Origin: Verrucosispora sp. NA02020
GTDB lineage: Bacteria > Actinomycetota > Actinomycetes > Mycobacteriales > Micromonosporaceae
Direction: 5' to 3'
Assembly: GCF_013364215.1 (NCBI RefSeq)
Contig: NZ_CP054923.1
Span: 3,968,001 to 4,032,000 of the forward strand
Length of the DNA: 64,000 nt
Shown: positions 1 to 9,720 of the stretch, one piece after another
Layout: each line of letters opens with the position of its first letter
Numbering within the stretch: position 1 is the stretch's first letter
Program-made: the position numbers and the translations under genes
The notes under the pieces: model-generated
Database searches by the model: none
What the model was told of the DNA's origin: nothing
The model's input: the letters and a program-made list of their open reading frames with translations, nothing else

Positions 1-1841
1 ATCAGGTTGACGGTGGCGCCGTTCGCGGTCGCGGTGAAGGTGAGCGCCGTGCTGCTGGTGCGGGTCACCGAGGCGGTCACCAGGGCGGGCAGCGCCGACA
101 GCGCGGTGTTGCCGTAGTTGCCGGAGAGCACCGCCGGGCCGTACCGCAGCGCCACCACGGTCGAGTTGTCGTTGGTCGGCTCCGCGACCACCCGCATCGG
201 CAGGCGGACGGTCACCGTGTCGCCCGAGGACCAGTTGCGGGTCAGCGCGGCGTACGTGCCCGGTGCGGTGGCGATGTTCTGCGCCGTGCCGTTGACGCTG
301 ACCGTCGCGCCCTGCGTCCAGGCCGGGATGCGGATCCGCATCGTCCACGATCCGCCGACGCTGCCGGTGACGGTCAGCGTGGTGGTGTCGCCGGCCGGGA
401 AGCTGGTGGACTGGGTGACGGTGATGCCGCGCTGCGACCAGGTCAGCACCGACGGCATGAACAGGTTCACCGTCAGCGTGCTGCCGTTGTGGAAGTAGAT
501 CGCGTCCATCAGCGTGGTGTTGCTCTCCAGGCCGGTGCCCTGGCAGCACCAGAAGGAGTTGTAGTCGGTGCTCCAGGTGCCGCCGCCCCAGGCCGGACCC
601 ACGCCGCGACGGCCACCCGGTTGCAGCGGCGTGAAGTAGGTGACGTGGCCGTGGGCGTCGGCCGGGTTCTGCGCCCCGATCAGGTGGTTGAGCAGCGCCC
701 GCTCGTAGAAGTCGAAGTACGCGACCCGGTTCGGGTCGAGCAGCCACAGCTCCCGGGTCAGCTTGAGCATGTTGTACGTGTTGCAGTGCTCGCAGGTGTC
801 GTTGCGCAGGTACCCGGCGATGGCGTTCGGTGCCCGGAAGTGTTCGGCCTGGCTGTTGCCGCCGATCGCGTAGGTGCGGGTGTTGACGGTGAGGTTCCAG
901 GCGTTGCCGGCGATGTCGCGGTACCGGGTGGTGCCGGTCGCCTTGAACTCCCGGGCCGCACCGATCCACTTCGGGATCTGGGTGTTGGCGTGCAACCCGT
1001 TGAGCTGGTCGGAGTTGGCGGCGAGCGGGTTGAACACGGCGGCGTGGTCGAAGCGCTGGGCAGCGGCCAGCCAGCGCGCGTCGCCGGTCTGCTGGTACAG
1101 GTCGGTCAGCACCGCGTTCATGCCACCGAACTCGGTGCCCAGCATGGCCTGCATCTGCGCGGAGCTGAGCCGCCCGGTACGCCAGTCCACCCAGCCGGCG
1201 AGCGCCAGCAGCACCTCGCGGGCCTGGGTGTTGCCGATGTGCCGCCACACGTCGAGCAGCCCGGCCATGGTCTTGTGGATCGTGTAGTACGGCACGTTGC
1301 CGTTGCTGAGCGTGCGGTTCTCCACGGCGGTGAAGTCGGACTCGGGATAGCCGCAGAGGTATCCGGTGTTGAACCCGGCCGCCGCGTTGTTGGCCTGGCA
1401 CTTGGCCAGCTCGGCCACCATCAGGTTGGCCTTGTCGCGGCACGTCGTGTCGCCCAGCACGGCCCACATCTGTGCCCAGGCGGTCAGGAAGTGCCCCTGG
1501 GAGTGGGTCCGGAAGGGGAAGGACGGCGCCTCCCACCCGCCGAGCGCCGCAGCGCCGCCGGTGGAGAGGCGGTGGTTGGCGCGGAAGTTGTAGAGCAGCC
1601 GGTTGACGTCGACGAAACGCAGGTAGGTCAGCGTCCGGTTCTGGTTGTCCAGCCACCGGCTCGCGGTCAGCCGGACCTGACCCGGGTCGAAGGCGTACGC
1701 GGAGACGCCGATGTCGGGCCGGGCCGGAGGGATCGCCGCACCTGCGGCCTGGCCGCCCAGCACGGGGCCGACGGTGCCGGCGACGGCCGCCACGCCGGCG
1801 GCCTGGAGCAGGTGACGACGGTTCAGGGACGGGTGGGGCAT
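1..1841 (-). CDS. GH127 family beta-L-arabinofuranosidase, secreted (3' end outside window)
   Basis: Retaining beta-L-arabinofuranosidase of the DUF1680/GH127 family, acting outside the cell on plant arabino-oligosaccharides or glycoproteins. The product starts MPHPSLNRRHLLQAAG, a twin-arginine (Tat) type signal peptide. The (alpha/alpha)6-barrel region follows, with CEHC-NTYNM and WCCQGTG motifs. In characterised GH127 enzymes a Glu plus three Cys bind the catalytic zinc, and the E-x-C and Cys-Cys pairs here match that arrangement. The ATG at 1841 is preceded by a GGAGG ribosome site 5-6 nt upstream. About 613 codons are visible; the C-terminal beta domain runs off the window. A LacI-like operator lies about 230 nt upstream. 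Family assignment is firm; the exact substrate is inferred. Confidence 0.9.
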   Translation of the reverse strand, partial: MPHPSLNRRHLLQAAGVAAVAGTVGPVLGGQAAGAAIPPARPDIGVSAYAFDPGQVRLTASRWLDNQNRTLTYLRFVDVNRLLYNFRANHRLSTGGAAALGGWEAPSFPFRTHSQGHFLTAWAQMWAVLGDTTCRDKANLMVAELAKCQANNAAAGFNTGYLCGYPESDFTAVENRTLSNGNVPYYTIHKTMAGLLDVWRHIGNTQAREVLLALAGWVDWRTGRLSSAQMQAMLGTEFGGMNAVLTDLYQQTGDARWLAAAQRFDHAAVFNPLAANSDQLNGLHANTQIPKWIGAAREFKATGTTRYRDIAGNAWNLTVNTRTYAIGGNSQAEHFRAPNAIAGYLRNDTCEHCNTYNMLKLTRELWLLDPNRVAYFDFYERALLNHLIGAQNPADAHGHVTYFTPLQPGGRRGVGPAWGGGTWSTDYNSFWCCQGTGLESNTTLMDAIYFHNGSTLTVNLFMPSVLTWSQRGITVTQSTSFPAGDTTTLTVTGSVGGSWTMRIRIPAWTQGATVSVNGTAQNIATAPGTYAALTRNWSSGDTVTVRLPMRVVAEPTNDNSTVVALRYGPAVLSGNYGNTALSALPALVTASVTRTSSTALTFTATANGATVNL

Positions 1842-2289
1842 CAGGACCTCCGGAGTCGGGACGGGCGTCGGTCGGGCTCGTCCGGGGGCGGGGTGGCGGC
1901 CGGTCGAGCCGTACGGGAGGCCATGTCCGGGCGGGGGGTGCCGGTGTCGAACCCCCGGCGGCGGGCCACGGGCGGACCCGTCACGGGGGCGGCGTCGTGT
2001 GCGGTCCGTGACGACGTGGGTGCCTCGGACGTCTTGCCGCCGAGGTCCGACAACCTATGCACCTAGTTCGATGTTAGCGCTAACGTAGCGGTCTGTTAAC
2101 ACGTGCGCAAGCCTCCGATTTCCGGGAGATGGCACCGGAAACCGGTCGGCAACGCGCCTGCGGCCGGGTGCCTGCGAAGCCGCGGAGCCGTTTGACCCTC
2201 GACCCGGTCGAGGCCGCACTCTCCGTGCCGGGAAGCCGGGCCGGCGCCGCACCCGGTGGCGCCGCCGGTCCCGTCGACGGGGGGGGAAC
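1842..2289. other. Divergent intergenic region, no gene seen
   Basis: This 448-nt gap separates the GH127 gene (minus strand) from the MFS gene (plus strand). The only clear structure is the palindrome at 2071-2086. Open frames here are GC-rich shadows without ribosome sites or recognisable protein features. Confidence 0.6.
2071..2086. promoter_or_regulatory. LacI-family type operator upstream of GH127 gene
   Basis: The sequence atgttagcgctaacgt contains a perfect 12-bp palindrome (gttagcgctaac) with a central GCGC, the usual form of LacI-family operators in actinobacterial sugar-utilisation genes. No LacI gene lies in the window, so the regulator would act from elsewhere. The role is inferred from sequence form and position only. 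Confidence 0.6.
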
Positions 2290-3504
2290 GTGAAAGTGGC
2301 GGGTGGTCGGGCGACGGTGCCCGGCACGTACTGGGCCTGGCTCGGCGGGACTGCGGTGAGCCTGGTCGGCGTACAGGCCCTGGCGTTCGCGATGGCCTTC
2401 GTGGCGGCCGGGTACGGCGGTCGCTTCGCCGCCCTGGTGCTGACCGCGATCAACCTGCCCCGGGCGCTGCTGCTGATGGCCGGTGGTGCGGTGGCGGACC
2501 GGGTCGGACCCTGGCGCGTCATGATCGTCTCCGACGCGGCGATGGTGGTGGTGACCCTGTCGCTGGCCCTCGCCGCCTGGTCGTCGACCGACCCGCGCCC
2601 GCCGCTGCTGATCGCCGCCCTGGCCACCGGCGTGGTGGACGCCTTCCACCTGCCCAGCAGCGGGTCGATGCCGCGTCGCCTGGTGCCGCCGGCCGTCCTG
2701 GCGCCCGCGATGTCGGCACGCCAGCTCGCCGGTCAACTGGCCCTGTTCGCCGGCCCGGCCCTCGGCGGTCTGCTCCTCGCGTCGGTCGGCCTGGCCGGTG
2801 CGGCGCTGGTCAACGCCGCGACCTTCGCGGTGATGCTGTCGATCCTGGTCGCCCTCCACCGCCGGTACCGGTCGACCGACGACGCATCCGCGTCCGGTCC
2901 GGAGGCGGCACCGGTGTGGCGGGCCGCCCTGGACGGGCTTCGCGTCTCCGCCACCCACCCCGCCCTGCGCCCCACGTTGCTGCTCACCGGAGCCGCCGCA
3001 GGGTTCCTGCTGCCGGTCTCGTCCCTGGTGCTGCCGTTGCTGGCCCGCGAGCGCGCGTGGTCACCGTCGGCCACCGGCACGGTCGTCGCCGGCCTCGCTG
3101 CGGGTACCGCCGTCGTCGCAGTGACGGTGCTGGTGCGAGGCGCGGCATCCCGGCCGGGCGCGACGGCGGTCGCCGGACTGCTGACGGCCGCCGTCGGGAT
3201 GGTCGCCCTGGCGGTGGGCGGCGCGCCGGGATGGTCGGTCGCCGCCGCGGCCACCGTCGGCGTCGGGTCGGGCCTGTTCGCCACCCACGTCGGCCCGCTG
3301 ATCCTGGCCGCCGCCCCGGCGACACACCTGGCCCGGGTGCAGTCCGTGCTGGTACTAGTGCAGAGCCTGCCGCTGCTGCTGACCACGGCGCTGCTCGGCA
3401 CCGTCGCCGAGATCGCGGACGCCTCGCTGGTGCTCCACGGCTGCGCCGGAGCGCTCACGGTGTCCGCCCTGACCGCGTTGGCCTCACCGGTGCTGCGCGG
3501 ATGA
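2290..3504 (+). CDS. MFS transporter, drug-efflux type
   Basis: Major facilitator superfamily membrane transporter of 404 aa with about 12 hydrophobic segments. The loop after helix 2 carries a recognisable motif A (GGAVADRVGPWRVM). Length and layout match the MFS_1/MFS_3 exporters that actinobacteria use for small lipophilic compounds or siderophores; the substrate cannot be read from sequence. The GTG start follows a G-rich GGGGGGGAAC stretch that can serve as ribosome site. A MarR-GNAT regulator gene follows 49 nt downstream and may control it. Confidence 0.8.
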   Translation: MKVAGGRATVPGTYWAWLGGTAVSLVGVQALAFAMAFVAAGYGGRFAALVLTAINLPRALLLMAGGAVADRVGPWRVMIVSDAAMVVVTLSLALAAWSSTDPRPPLLIAALATGVVDAFHLPSSGSMPRRLVPPAVLAPAMSARQLAGQLALFAGPALGGLLLASVGLAGAALVNAATFAVMLSILVALHRRYRSTDDASASGPEAAPVWRAALDGLRVSATHPALRPTLLLTGAAAGFLLPVSSLVLPLLARERAWSPSATGTVVAGLAAGTAVVAVTVLVRGAASRPGATAVAGLLTAAVGMVALAVGGAPGWSVAAAATVGVGSGLFATHVGPLILAAAPATHLARVQSVLVLVQSLPLLLTTALLGTVAEIADASLVLHGCAGALTVSALTALASPVLRG

Positions 3505-3534
3505 CGGGGCCGGTCCTGGTGCGGTCCAGATCAC

Positions 3535-3548
3535 CTGACTAAAGTCAG
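3535..3548. promoter_or_regulatory. Inverted repeat over the -10 of the MarR-GNAT gene (probable autoregulatory operator)
   Basis: ctgact-aa-agtcag is a perfect 6-bp inverted repeat with a 2-nt spacer. It contains a TAnnnT-type -10 (TAAAGT, 3540-3545) whose expected start point coincides with the GTG at 3554, so the message would be nearly leaderless. A regulator bound here would block its own promoter, as is common for MarR proteins. Confidence 0.5.
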
Positions 3549-3553
3549 CAATC

Positions 3554-4444
3554 GTGGATCGTGGACTGGTCGACGTGGTGCGGCGCTTCAACCGCACCGT
3601 CACCCAACGGGTCGGCGCACTCGACGACGACTACCTCGCCCGCCACCGGCCCCTGGGGCAGGCGCGGCTGCTCTGGGAGATCGGTCCGGCCGGAGCCGAG
3701 GTGGCCGCGCTGCGTACCCGGCTGGATCTCGACGCCGGTCACCTGAGCCGGCTGCTCCGCACCCTGGAAGCGGCCGGGCTCGTCGTGGTCGGTCCCGGCG
3801 ACGGCGACCGGCGCGTCCGTGCCGCTCGCCTCACCGAGGACGGGCACGCCGAGTGGAACCTGCTCGACCGCAGGTCCGACGAGTTGGCCTGGTCGATGCT
3901 CGCGCCGCTGACCGACGGGCAGCGCGGCCGGCTCACCGCCGCCATGGCCGAGGTCGAGCGGCTGCTGATGGCGTCACTGGTCGACATCGCACCCTGTCAT
4001 CCCCGCGACCCCCGGGCGCGGGCCTGCCTGCGGGCGTACGTGCGGGAGCTGGACGAGCGCTTCGAGGCGGGTTTCGACCCGGGCGGCGACGACGAGCCCG
4101 ACCTCGTCGAGCCGGACGGATTGTTCCTGGTCGCAACGCTCGCCACCGAACCGGTGGGCTGCGGCGGACTGCGTTTCGACCCCGGCGCGCCCGCCGAGAT
4201 CAAACGCCTGTGGGTGTCCGGGTCGGTACGCGGACTCGGGGTCGGCCGGAGGTTGCTCACCGAGTTGGAGCGGCACGCCGTGGCGGGCGGGGCGGACGCC
4301 GTACGCCTCGACACGAACGGCGCTCTCACCGAGGCGATCCGGCTCTACCGCAGCGCGGGCTACCACGAGATCCCGCGCTACAACGCCAACCCGTACGCGC
4401 ACCACTGGTTCGCCAAGTCCCTGACGGCCACGGGCCAGGGTTGA
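3554..4444 (+). CDS. MarR-family regulator fused to GNAT acetyltransferase
   Basis: Bifunctional 296-aa protein. Residues about 1-145 form a MarR winged-helix domain, with a recognition region around LDLDAGHLSRLLRTLEAAGLV and a wing at GDGDRRVRAARLT. Residues about 150-296 form a GNAT acetyltransferase, with the acetyl-CoA loop RGLGVGRRLL and the C-terminal NGALTEAIRLYRSAGYHEI motif typical of the fold. MarR-GNAT fusions are a known actinobacterial architecture, usually of unknown substrate. The GTG start has no ribosome site but sits at the predicted transcription start, so translation is probably leaderless. It is co-directional with the MFS gene upstream, which suggests resistance or detoxification. 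Confidence 0.88.
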   Translation: MDRGLVDVVRRFNRTVTQRVGALDDDYLARHRPLGQARLLWEIGPAGAEVAALRTRLDLDAGHLSRLLRTLEAAGLVVVGPGDGDRRVRAARLTEDGHAEWNLLDRRSDELAWSMLAPLTDGQRGRLTAAMAEVERLLMASLVDIAPCHPRDPRARACLRAYVRELDERFEAGFDPGGDDEPDLVEPDGLFLVATLATEPVGCGGLRFDPGAPAEIKRLWVSGSVRGLGVGRRLLTELERHAVAGGADAVRLDTNGALTEAIRLYRSAGYHEIPRYNANPYAHHWFAKSLTATGQG

Positions 4445-4506
4445 CGGCTCCGCCTCGGGAAACTGGATGATGGTTCGCGCCCGCACCGCCGAGGGGAGTC
4501 CCGCAC

Positions 4507-6135
4507 GTGGCCACGCACGAGGTGTTCAACCAGGTTCCGCCGTTGGTCGGTCACGACGTCGCCGACGACCCGGCGCTGCTGGCCGGACTGGCCCGCGAGG
4601 GCGCCGACTGGGCAACGGCAGACCTGCATGAACTCGGCCGACTGGCGGGCGGCGAGGCCGCCGCCGAGCACGGTCGGCTGGCCAACGAACACCCGCCGAC
4701 GCTGCGCACCCACGACCGCTACGGCCGCCGGGTCGACGAGGTGGAGTTCCACCCGTCCTGGCACGAACTGATGCGGACCGCCGTCGGCCACGGGCTGCAC
4801 GCCGCGCCCTGGGCCGACCCGCGCGCCGGCGCACACGTCGCCCGCGCGGCGGGGTTCTACACGTGGCGGCCGGACGCCGGTCACGGGTGCCCGATCTCGA
4901 TGACCTATGCCGCGGTGCCGGCGCTGCGGCACGCACCGGAGCTGGCCGACCGCTACGAGCCGCTGATCACCGCCCGGGTGTACGACTTCGGGCTGCGTGA
5001 GCCACTGGGCAAGCGGGGACTGCTGGCGGGCATGTCGATGACGGAGAAGCAGGGCGGCTCCGACGTCCGCGCGAACACCACCACCGCGCGCCCCCAGGCC
5101 GACGGCAGCTACCGACTGGTCGGGCACAAGTGGTTCACCTCGGCACCGATGAGCGACCTGTTCCTGACGCTGGCCCAGACCCCGGAGGGACCGACCTGCT
5201 TCCTGCTGCCCCGGGTGCTGCCCGACGGCAGCCGCAACCCGATGCGGCTGATGCGCCTGAAGGACAAGCTGGGTAACCGGTCCAACGCCTCCGCCGAGGT
5301 CGAGTACGACGACGCGGTCGCCTGGCGGGTCGGTGACGAGGGGCGGGGTGTCCGCACCATCATCGACATGGTCAACCTGACCCGGCTGGACTGCGTGATC
5401 GGCGCGGCGGCCGGGATGCGGCAGGGCGTGATCACCGCGGCGCACCACGCGGCGCACCGGCGGGCCTTCGGCCGCTATCTCGCCGACCAGCCGCTGATGC
5501 GCAACGTCCTGGCCGACCTGGCGGTCGAGTCCGAGGCGGCGACCGTGCTGATGATGCGCCTCGCCGGGGCGACGGACCGCTCCGTGCGAGGTGACGCGGT
5601 GGAGACGGCGTTCAAGCGGATCGCCCTGGCCGTCGGCAAGTACTGGGTCTGCAAGCGGTGGCCGGGGCACGCCGCCGAGGCCCTGGAGTGCCTGGGCGGC
5701 AACGGTTACGTCGAGGAGTCCGGGATGCCCCGACTGTTCCGCGAGTCGCCGCTCAACTCGATCTGGGAGGGCTCCGGCAACGTCGCCGCGCTGGACGTGC
5801 TGCGGGCGTTGACCGGGCAACCCGAGGTACGGGCCGCGTTCGAGGCCGAGGTGGGCATGGCGGCCGGGGCGGACTCCCGGCTCGACGCGGCGGTGCACCA
5901 GCTCCAGGTCGCCCTGGACGACCCGGTGGACCTGGAGGTGCGGGCCCGTCGGGTGGTCGAGCAGTTGGCCCTGGTGGTGCAGGGCGCGCTGCTGGTGCGC
6001 CACGGTCATCCGGCCGTCGCCGACGCCTTCTGCGCCTCCCGCCTCGGCGTCGACCGGGGGCACGCGTACGGCACTTTGCCGGCCGGCGTCGACTTCGCCG
6101 CGATCATCGACCGGGCCACCCCCAAGGTGGCCTGA
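4507..6135 (+). CDS. aidB: AidB-like acyl-CoA dehydrogenase family protein
   Basis: A 542-aa flavoprotein very close in layout to E. coli AidB (541 aa), which is induced in the adaptive response to alkylation and binds FAD and DNA. Shared hallmarks include FNQVPPLVGHD at the N terminus, GMSMTEKQGGSDVRANTT, RLKDKLGNRSNAS, ECLGGNGYVEESGMPRL and SIWEGSGNVAALDVLR. AidB lacks clear acyl-CoA dehydrogenase activity in vivo, so a protective rather than beta-oxidation role is likely. The GTG start follows GAGGGGAG. It stands alone downstream of the MarR-GNAT gene, and no ada gene is nearby. Confidence 0.9.
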   Translation: MATHEVFNQVPPLVGHDVADDPALLAGLAREGADWATADLHELGRLAGGEAAAEHGRLANEHPPTLRTHDRYGRRVDEVEFHPSWHELMRTAVGHGLHAAPWADPRAGAHVARAAGFYTWRPDAGHGCPISMTYAAVPALRHAPELADRYEPLITARVYDFGLREPLGKRGLLAGMSMTEKQGGSDVRANTTTARPQADGSYRLVGHKWFTSAPMSDLFLTLAQTPEGPTCFLLPRVLPDGSRNPMRLMRLKDKLGNRSNASAEVEYDDAVAWRVGDEGRGVRTIIDMVNLTRLDCVIGAAAGMRQGVITAAHHAAHRRAFGRYLADQPLMRNVLADLAVESEAATVLMMRLAGATDRSVRGDAVETAFKRIALAVGKYWVCKRWPGHAAEALECLGGNGYVEESGMPRLFRESPLNSIWEGSGNVAALDVLRALTGQPEVRAAFEAEVGMAAGADSRLDAAVHQLQVALDDPVDLEVRARRVVEQLALVVQGALLVRHGHPAVADAFCASRLGVDRGHAYGTLPAGVDFAAIIDRATPKVA

Positions 6136-6380
6136 CCGCCGACGTCGCCACCGAATCGGTCCGGCGCGTCGTTGAGTCCACGTCGGAGCGTGTGGGATTC
6201 TGATGCGTCGATGCCGGTCGCGTGAGCGCGCTGACCGTCGCCTCAGGGGCACCCGGAGCCGCCACGGCCTCCCGGGAGGCGGCGGACGAGCTGTTGTCGT
6301 GGCGTCCGCCCGCGTCCGGAGCTGCCTGCCTCGGACGCCGGGCCGGGCGGGTCGCCGCCGTGAACACACGAAGGACGACC

Positions 6381-8492
6381 ATGACCATCTCGAACAGGCA
6401 CGGTGTTCGACCCCTGAACCCGCCGTTGCGACTCTCCCGGCGCGGCCGAGCGGCCCTGGCGGCGAGCCTGCTGCTCGCCACCGGCGCGCTGCTCGGTGTC
6501 GCGCCGCCCAGCGTCGGCGCGGCGACGGCACCGGTGGCGGTGACGGTGAACGCGCGGGCCGGGCTGGCCGCCGTGCCGGACACCGCCCTCGGCGTGAACC
6601 ACGCCATCTGGGACTCGCAGTTGGGCACCACGGAGACGTCGGACCTGCTGCGCGCGGCCGGCGTGCAGATGATGCGGTACCCCGGCGGTTCGTACGCCGA
6701 CATCTACCACTGGCGTGACCACACCGCACCGGGTGGGTACGTCGCGCCGAACACCGACTTCGACACCTTCATGGCCGGGGTACGCCGGGCCGGCGCCCAG
6801 CCGATGATCATCGCGAACTACGGCACCGGCACGCCGCAGGAGGCGGCCGAGTGGGTGCGGTACGCCAACGTGACCAAGGGATACGGCGCCCGCTACTGGG
6901 CCGTCGGCAACGAGAACTACGGCAACGGCCACTACGGATCGGCCTGGGAGGCCGACGAGCACCCGGACAAGAGCGCCACGTACTACGCGAACCTGGTGGT
7001 CGACTACGCCGACGCGATGAAGGCCGTCGATCCGGACATCAAGGTCGGCGCGGTGCTGACCATGCCGGCGAACTGGCCGGACGGGCTGACCGCCGGTGCC
7101 GACCCGGGACCCTGGAACCAGACCGTCCTGTCGATCGCCGGACCGAAGATCGATTTCGTCGACGTGCACTGGTACCCGGGTGGCAGCCCGGCCGAGTCGC
7201 TGCCCCGGACCAGCCACATCACCGACGCGGTGCACCTGCTCCGGCAGCAGATCAGCCGGTACGCCGGACCGGACGCGGACCGCATCGGCATCAGCCTCAC
7301 CGAGGTGAACGTGACCGCCGAGGGGATGACCAGCCAACCGGCCGCGTTGTTCCTGGCCGACGCCTACAGCGGGCTGCTCGCCAACGGGGTCTTCACCGTG
7401 CAGTGGTGGAACGTGCGCAACGGCATCGGCAAGGTGACGACCGTGGCCGGGCAGACCGACTACGGCGACTTCGGGATGCTCTCCAGCGGCACCTGCACCT
7501 CGGACGGGTCGGTCTGCGAGCCGCCGCTGAACACGCCGTTCGCGTCGTACCACGGGCTGACCATGATGAGCCGGTTCGCGCGGACCGGCGACCAGTTCAT
7601 CCGGGCCGGCACCAGTGACCCGCTGGTCGCCGCGCACGCGGTGCGCCGCGCCAACGGGGAGGTCGCGGTGCTGCTGATCAACAAGGACCCGGAGAACGCG
7701 CGGGAGGTCAGCGTCGACTACGCCGGGTTCGCCCCGTCGGCCGCCGCGCCGACCGTGCACACCCACACCAACGGCGCCACCGCCGTCACCACCGCGCAGT
7801 CCGGCAGCGCGACCAGCCGGATCCTGCCGCCGTACTCGCTGACCACGCTCGTGGTGCGTCCGGCCGCCGCGCCGGGTGGTCAGCCGGGCGCACCCGGCCG
7901 ACCCACGGTCGACGACGTCACCCACCGCAGCGCGACCATCTCCTGGCCGGCGGCCACCCGGGGCGCCGCCCCGATCGCCAAGTACGAGGTGTACCGGCAG
8001 TACGGCGCGGTCAGCGAACAGCTCGGGGAGACCTCGGGCACCAGTCTCACCGTGGACAACCTCGCCCCCGGCGCCCGGTACACGGTCAACGTGCTGACCC
8101 GTGACACCGCGGGTCGGGTCTCCTGGTCGTCCCCGCCGCTCACCTTCACCACCGGCAGCCCGGCGAGCAGCACCTGCGCCGTCCGCTTCGCCAGCACCAC
8201 GGACTGGGGCAACGGTTACGTGGCCGACGTCGAGGTGGCGAACACCGGGACGAGTGCGGTCGACGGCTGGACGCTGACCTGGACCTGGCCGACGAGTTGG
8301 CAGCAGGTCAGCAGCGGCTGGAACGCGAACTGGGAACAGGTCGGCACCGCCGTGCGGGTGACCGCCACCGACGACAACCGCCGGATCCCCGCCGGGGGGA
8401 CGGTCGGCACCGGGTTCGTCGGGGCGTACAGCGGCCCGAACGTGACGCCGACCGCCTTCCGGCTCAACGGCACGCTCTGCTCGGTGCGGTGA
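6381..8492 (+). CDS. Secreted GH51-like alpha-L-arabinofuranosidase with Fn3 and CBM2
   Basis: A 703-aa extracellular enzyme. A signal peptide (to about residue 48, ending VGAAT) is followed by a clan GH-A TIM barrel. [13 protein letters not shown] resembles the GH51 substrate loop, VGNENYG carries the presumed acid/base Glu, and SLTEVNV carries the presumed nucleophile. A fibronectin type III domain (about 520-600) and a C-terminal CBM2 (about 605-703, bracketed by Cys, with conserved Trp at GWNANW) follow, so the enzyme is targeted to cellulose-containing walls. ATG 6381 is chosen because AAGGA precedes it and the signal peptide starts there; an upstream in-frame start at 6222 would add non-signal sequence. 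Barrel family and specificity are inferred from motifs. Confidence 0.82.
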   Translation: MTISNRHGVRPLNPPLRLSRRGRAALAASLLLATGALLGVAPPSVGAATAPVAVTVNARAGLAAVPDTALGVNHAIWDSQLGTTETSDLLRAAGVQMMRYPGGSYADIYHWRDHTAPGGYVAPNTDFDTFMAGVRRAGAQPMIIANYGTGTPQEAAEWVRYANVTKGYGARYWAVGNENYGNGHYGSAWEADEHPDKSATYYANLVVDYADAMKAVDPDIKVGAVLTMPANWPDGLTAGADPGPWNQTVLSIAGPKIDFVDVHWYPGGSPAESLPRTSHITDAVHLLRQQISRYAGPDADRIGISLTEVNVTAEGMTSQPAALFLADAYSGLLANGVFTVQWWNVRNGIGKVTTVAGQTDYGDFGMLSSGTCTSDGSVCEPPLNTPFASYHGLTMMSRFARTGDQFIRAGTSDPLVAAHAVRRANGEVAVLLINKDPENAREVSVDYAGFAPSAAAPTVHTHTNGATAVTTAQSGSATSRILPPYSLTTLVVRPAAAPGGQPGAPGRPTVDDVTHRSATISWPAATRGAAPIAKYEVYRQYGAVSEQLGETSGTSLTVDNLAPGARYTVNVLTRDTAGRVSWSSPPLTFTTGSPASSTCAVRFASTTDWGNGYVADVEVANTGTSAVDGWTLTWTWPTSWQQVSSGWNANWEQVGTAVRVTATDDNRRIPAGGTVGTGFVGAYSGPNVTPTAFRLNGTLCSVR

Positions 8493-8499
8493 ACCGGGC

Positions 8500-8536
8500 C
8501 GGGGTCGCCGGTGGGCAGCGTCCACCGGCGACCCCG
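8500..8536 (+). terminator. Stem-loop terminator after the GH51-like gene
   Basis: Perfect 15-bp stem (8500-8514 with 8522-8536) and a 7-nt loop, 7 nt after the stop codon. No U-tract follows, as is usual in this group. Confidence 0.75.
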
Positions 8537-8625
8537 ATGACTGGCGATTTTGCCGATGCGGTGCTGGTCGGACATCTCGAACACTGATCGCAGTCGATAC
8601 CGCCCGGACCGAGGGAGTGCCCGAC

Positions 8626-9519
8626 GTGCGATCCTCCACCACCACCCGTTCCCGTTTCCGTCCCCTGGTGGCCCGGCTGGCGACGGCCGCCGTGCTGGCC
8701 GCCACCGGCGGCCTCGTCGCCACCGGCGCGCCCGCCCACGCCGCCAGCCCGTACGAGCGCGGGCCGGCACCGACCGACGCGATCCTGGAGGCGAGCCGAG
8801 GCCCGTTCGCCACCTCCTCGACGAGCGTCTCCTCGTTGAGCGTCAGCGGCTTCGGCGGCGGCGTGATCTACTATCCGACCAGCACCAGCGAGGGCACCTT
8901 CGGTGCGGTCGCCATCTCGCCCGGCTACACCGCCTCCTGGTCGAGCCTGGACTGGCTCGGCCCCCGGATCGCCTCGCACGGGTTCGTGGTGATCGGCATC
9001 GACACCATCACCCGTCTCGACCAGCCGGCCAGCCGGGGGCGCCAACTCCTGGCCGCGCTGGACTACCTGACCCAGCGCAGTTCGGTACGCGGCCGGGTCG
9101 ACGCCAGTCGGCTGGCGGTGGCCGGTCACTCGATGGGCGGCGGTGGCAGTCTGGAGGCCGCCGCGAGCCGACCGTCGTTGCAGGCCGCCGTGCCGCTGGC
9201 ACCCTGGAACCTGAGCAAGAACTGGTCGAACCTGCGGGTGCCGACGCTGATCATCGGCGCGGAGAGCGACGGCGTCGCCCCGGTCGCCTCGCACTCCGAG
9301 CCCTTCTACACCAGCATCCCGGCCTCGGCGGAGAAGGCGTACCTGGAGCTCAACAACGCCGGGCACTTCTTCCCGAACACGGTGAACACGCCGACCGCGA
9401 AGCAGGCGGTGTCCTGGCTCAAGCGGTTCGTCGACGACGACACCCGGTACGAGCAGTTCCTCTGCCCGGGACCGAGCGGCCTGGCCGTCGAGGAGTACCG
9501 CAGCACCTGCCCGCACTGA
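8626..9519 (+). CDS. Secreted cutinase / PET-hydrolase-type polyesterase
   Basis: Alpha/beta hydrolase of about 297 aa with a signal peptide cleaved near AHA-A (residues 37-40). The mature part matches actinobacterial cutinases such as Thermobifida TfCut2 segment by segment: [56 protein letters not shown] and FLCPGPSG. Catalytic triad by my count is Ser169, Asp215 and His247. Tyr101, Met170 and Trp194 fall at the oxyanion and aromatic-clamp positions, and the last segment has the paired Cys seen in the family. Natural substrates are cutin or suberin polyesters; PET activity is a possibility by homology. GTG 8626 is preferred over GTG 8617 because GAGGGAG at 8611-8617 would then be a properly spaced ribosome site. 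Confidence 0.93.
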   Translation: MRSSTTTRSRFRPLVARLATAAVLAATGGLVATGAPAHAASPYERGPAPTDAILEASRGPFATSSTSVSSLSVSGFGGGVIYYPTSTSEGTFGAVAISPGYTASWSSLDWLGPRIASHGFVVIGIDTITRLDQPASRGRQLLAALDYLTQRSSVRGRVDASRLAVAGHSMGGGGSLEAAASRPSLQAAVPLAPWNLSKNWSNLRVPTLIIGAESDGVAPVASHSEPFYTSIPASAEKAYLELNNAGHFFPNTVNTPTAKQAVSWLKRFVDDDTRYEQFLCPGPSGLAVEEYRSTCPH

Positions 9520-9527
9520 CACCGACG

Positions 9528-9555
9528 CCGGGGCGGCCGTCGCCGGCCGCCCCGG
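9528..9555 (+). terminator. Stem-loop terminator after the polyesterase gene
   Basis: An 11-bp perfect GC stem (ccggggcggcc paired with ggccgccccgg) and a 6-nt loop, starting 8 nt after the stop codon. Confidence 0.75.
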
Positions 9556-9683
9556 ACGGGCGCCGCCGGTCCGCCGATCGGCGGCTTCGCTGTGCATGGA
9601 CAGTGCACAAAGGCCGACTGATGGCACGTCCCGTCGCATCGGGCGGCGGCCTTGCCTGCGCGGATGTCACGGACGGCGAGGGC

Positions 9684-9711
9684 TTGACGTCAACTTTGTG
9701 AAACGTACACT
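9684..9711 (+). promoter_or_regulatory. Sigma-70-type promoter of the liv operon
   Basis: TTGACG at 9684-9689, a 16-nt spacer and TACACT at 9706-9711 fit a housekeeping-type promoter about 40 nt upstream of the livG start. The -10 lies inside the inverted repeat at 9706-9720. Confidence 0.55.
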
Positions 9712-9720
9712 CCGAGTGTA
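9706..9720. promoter_or_regulatory. Inverted-repeat operator overlapping the liv -10
   Basis: tacact-ccg-agtgta is a perfect 6-bp inverted repeat that covers the -10 and the expected start point, where a repressor would exclude polymerase. The TetR gene at 14726, at the end of the same cluster, is the obvious candidate; this is inference. Confidence 0.55.

Noticed and set aside
489..2066. Long plus-strand frame of 525 codons opposite the GH127 gene
   Set aside because: Antisense to a conserved coding region, Val/Gly/Arg-rich with no domain and no ribosome site. High GC leaves such frames open by chance; the same applies to 6243-8813, 8464-9639 and 12749-15550 on the minus strand and others.
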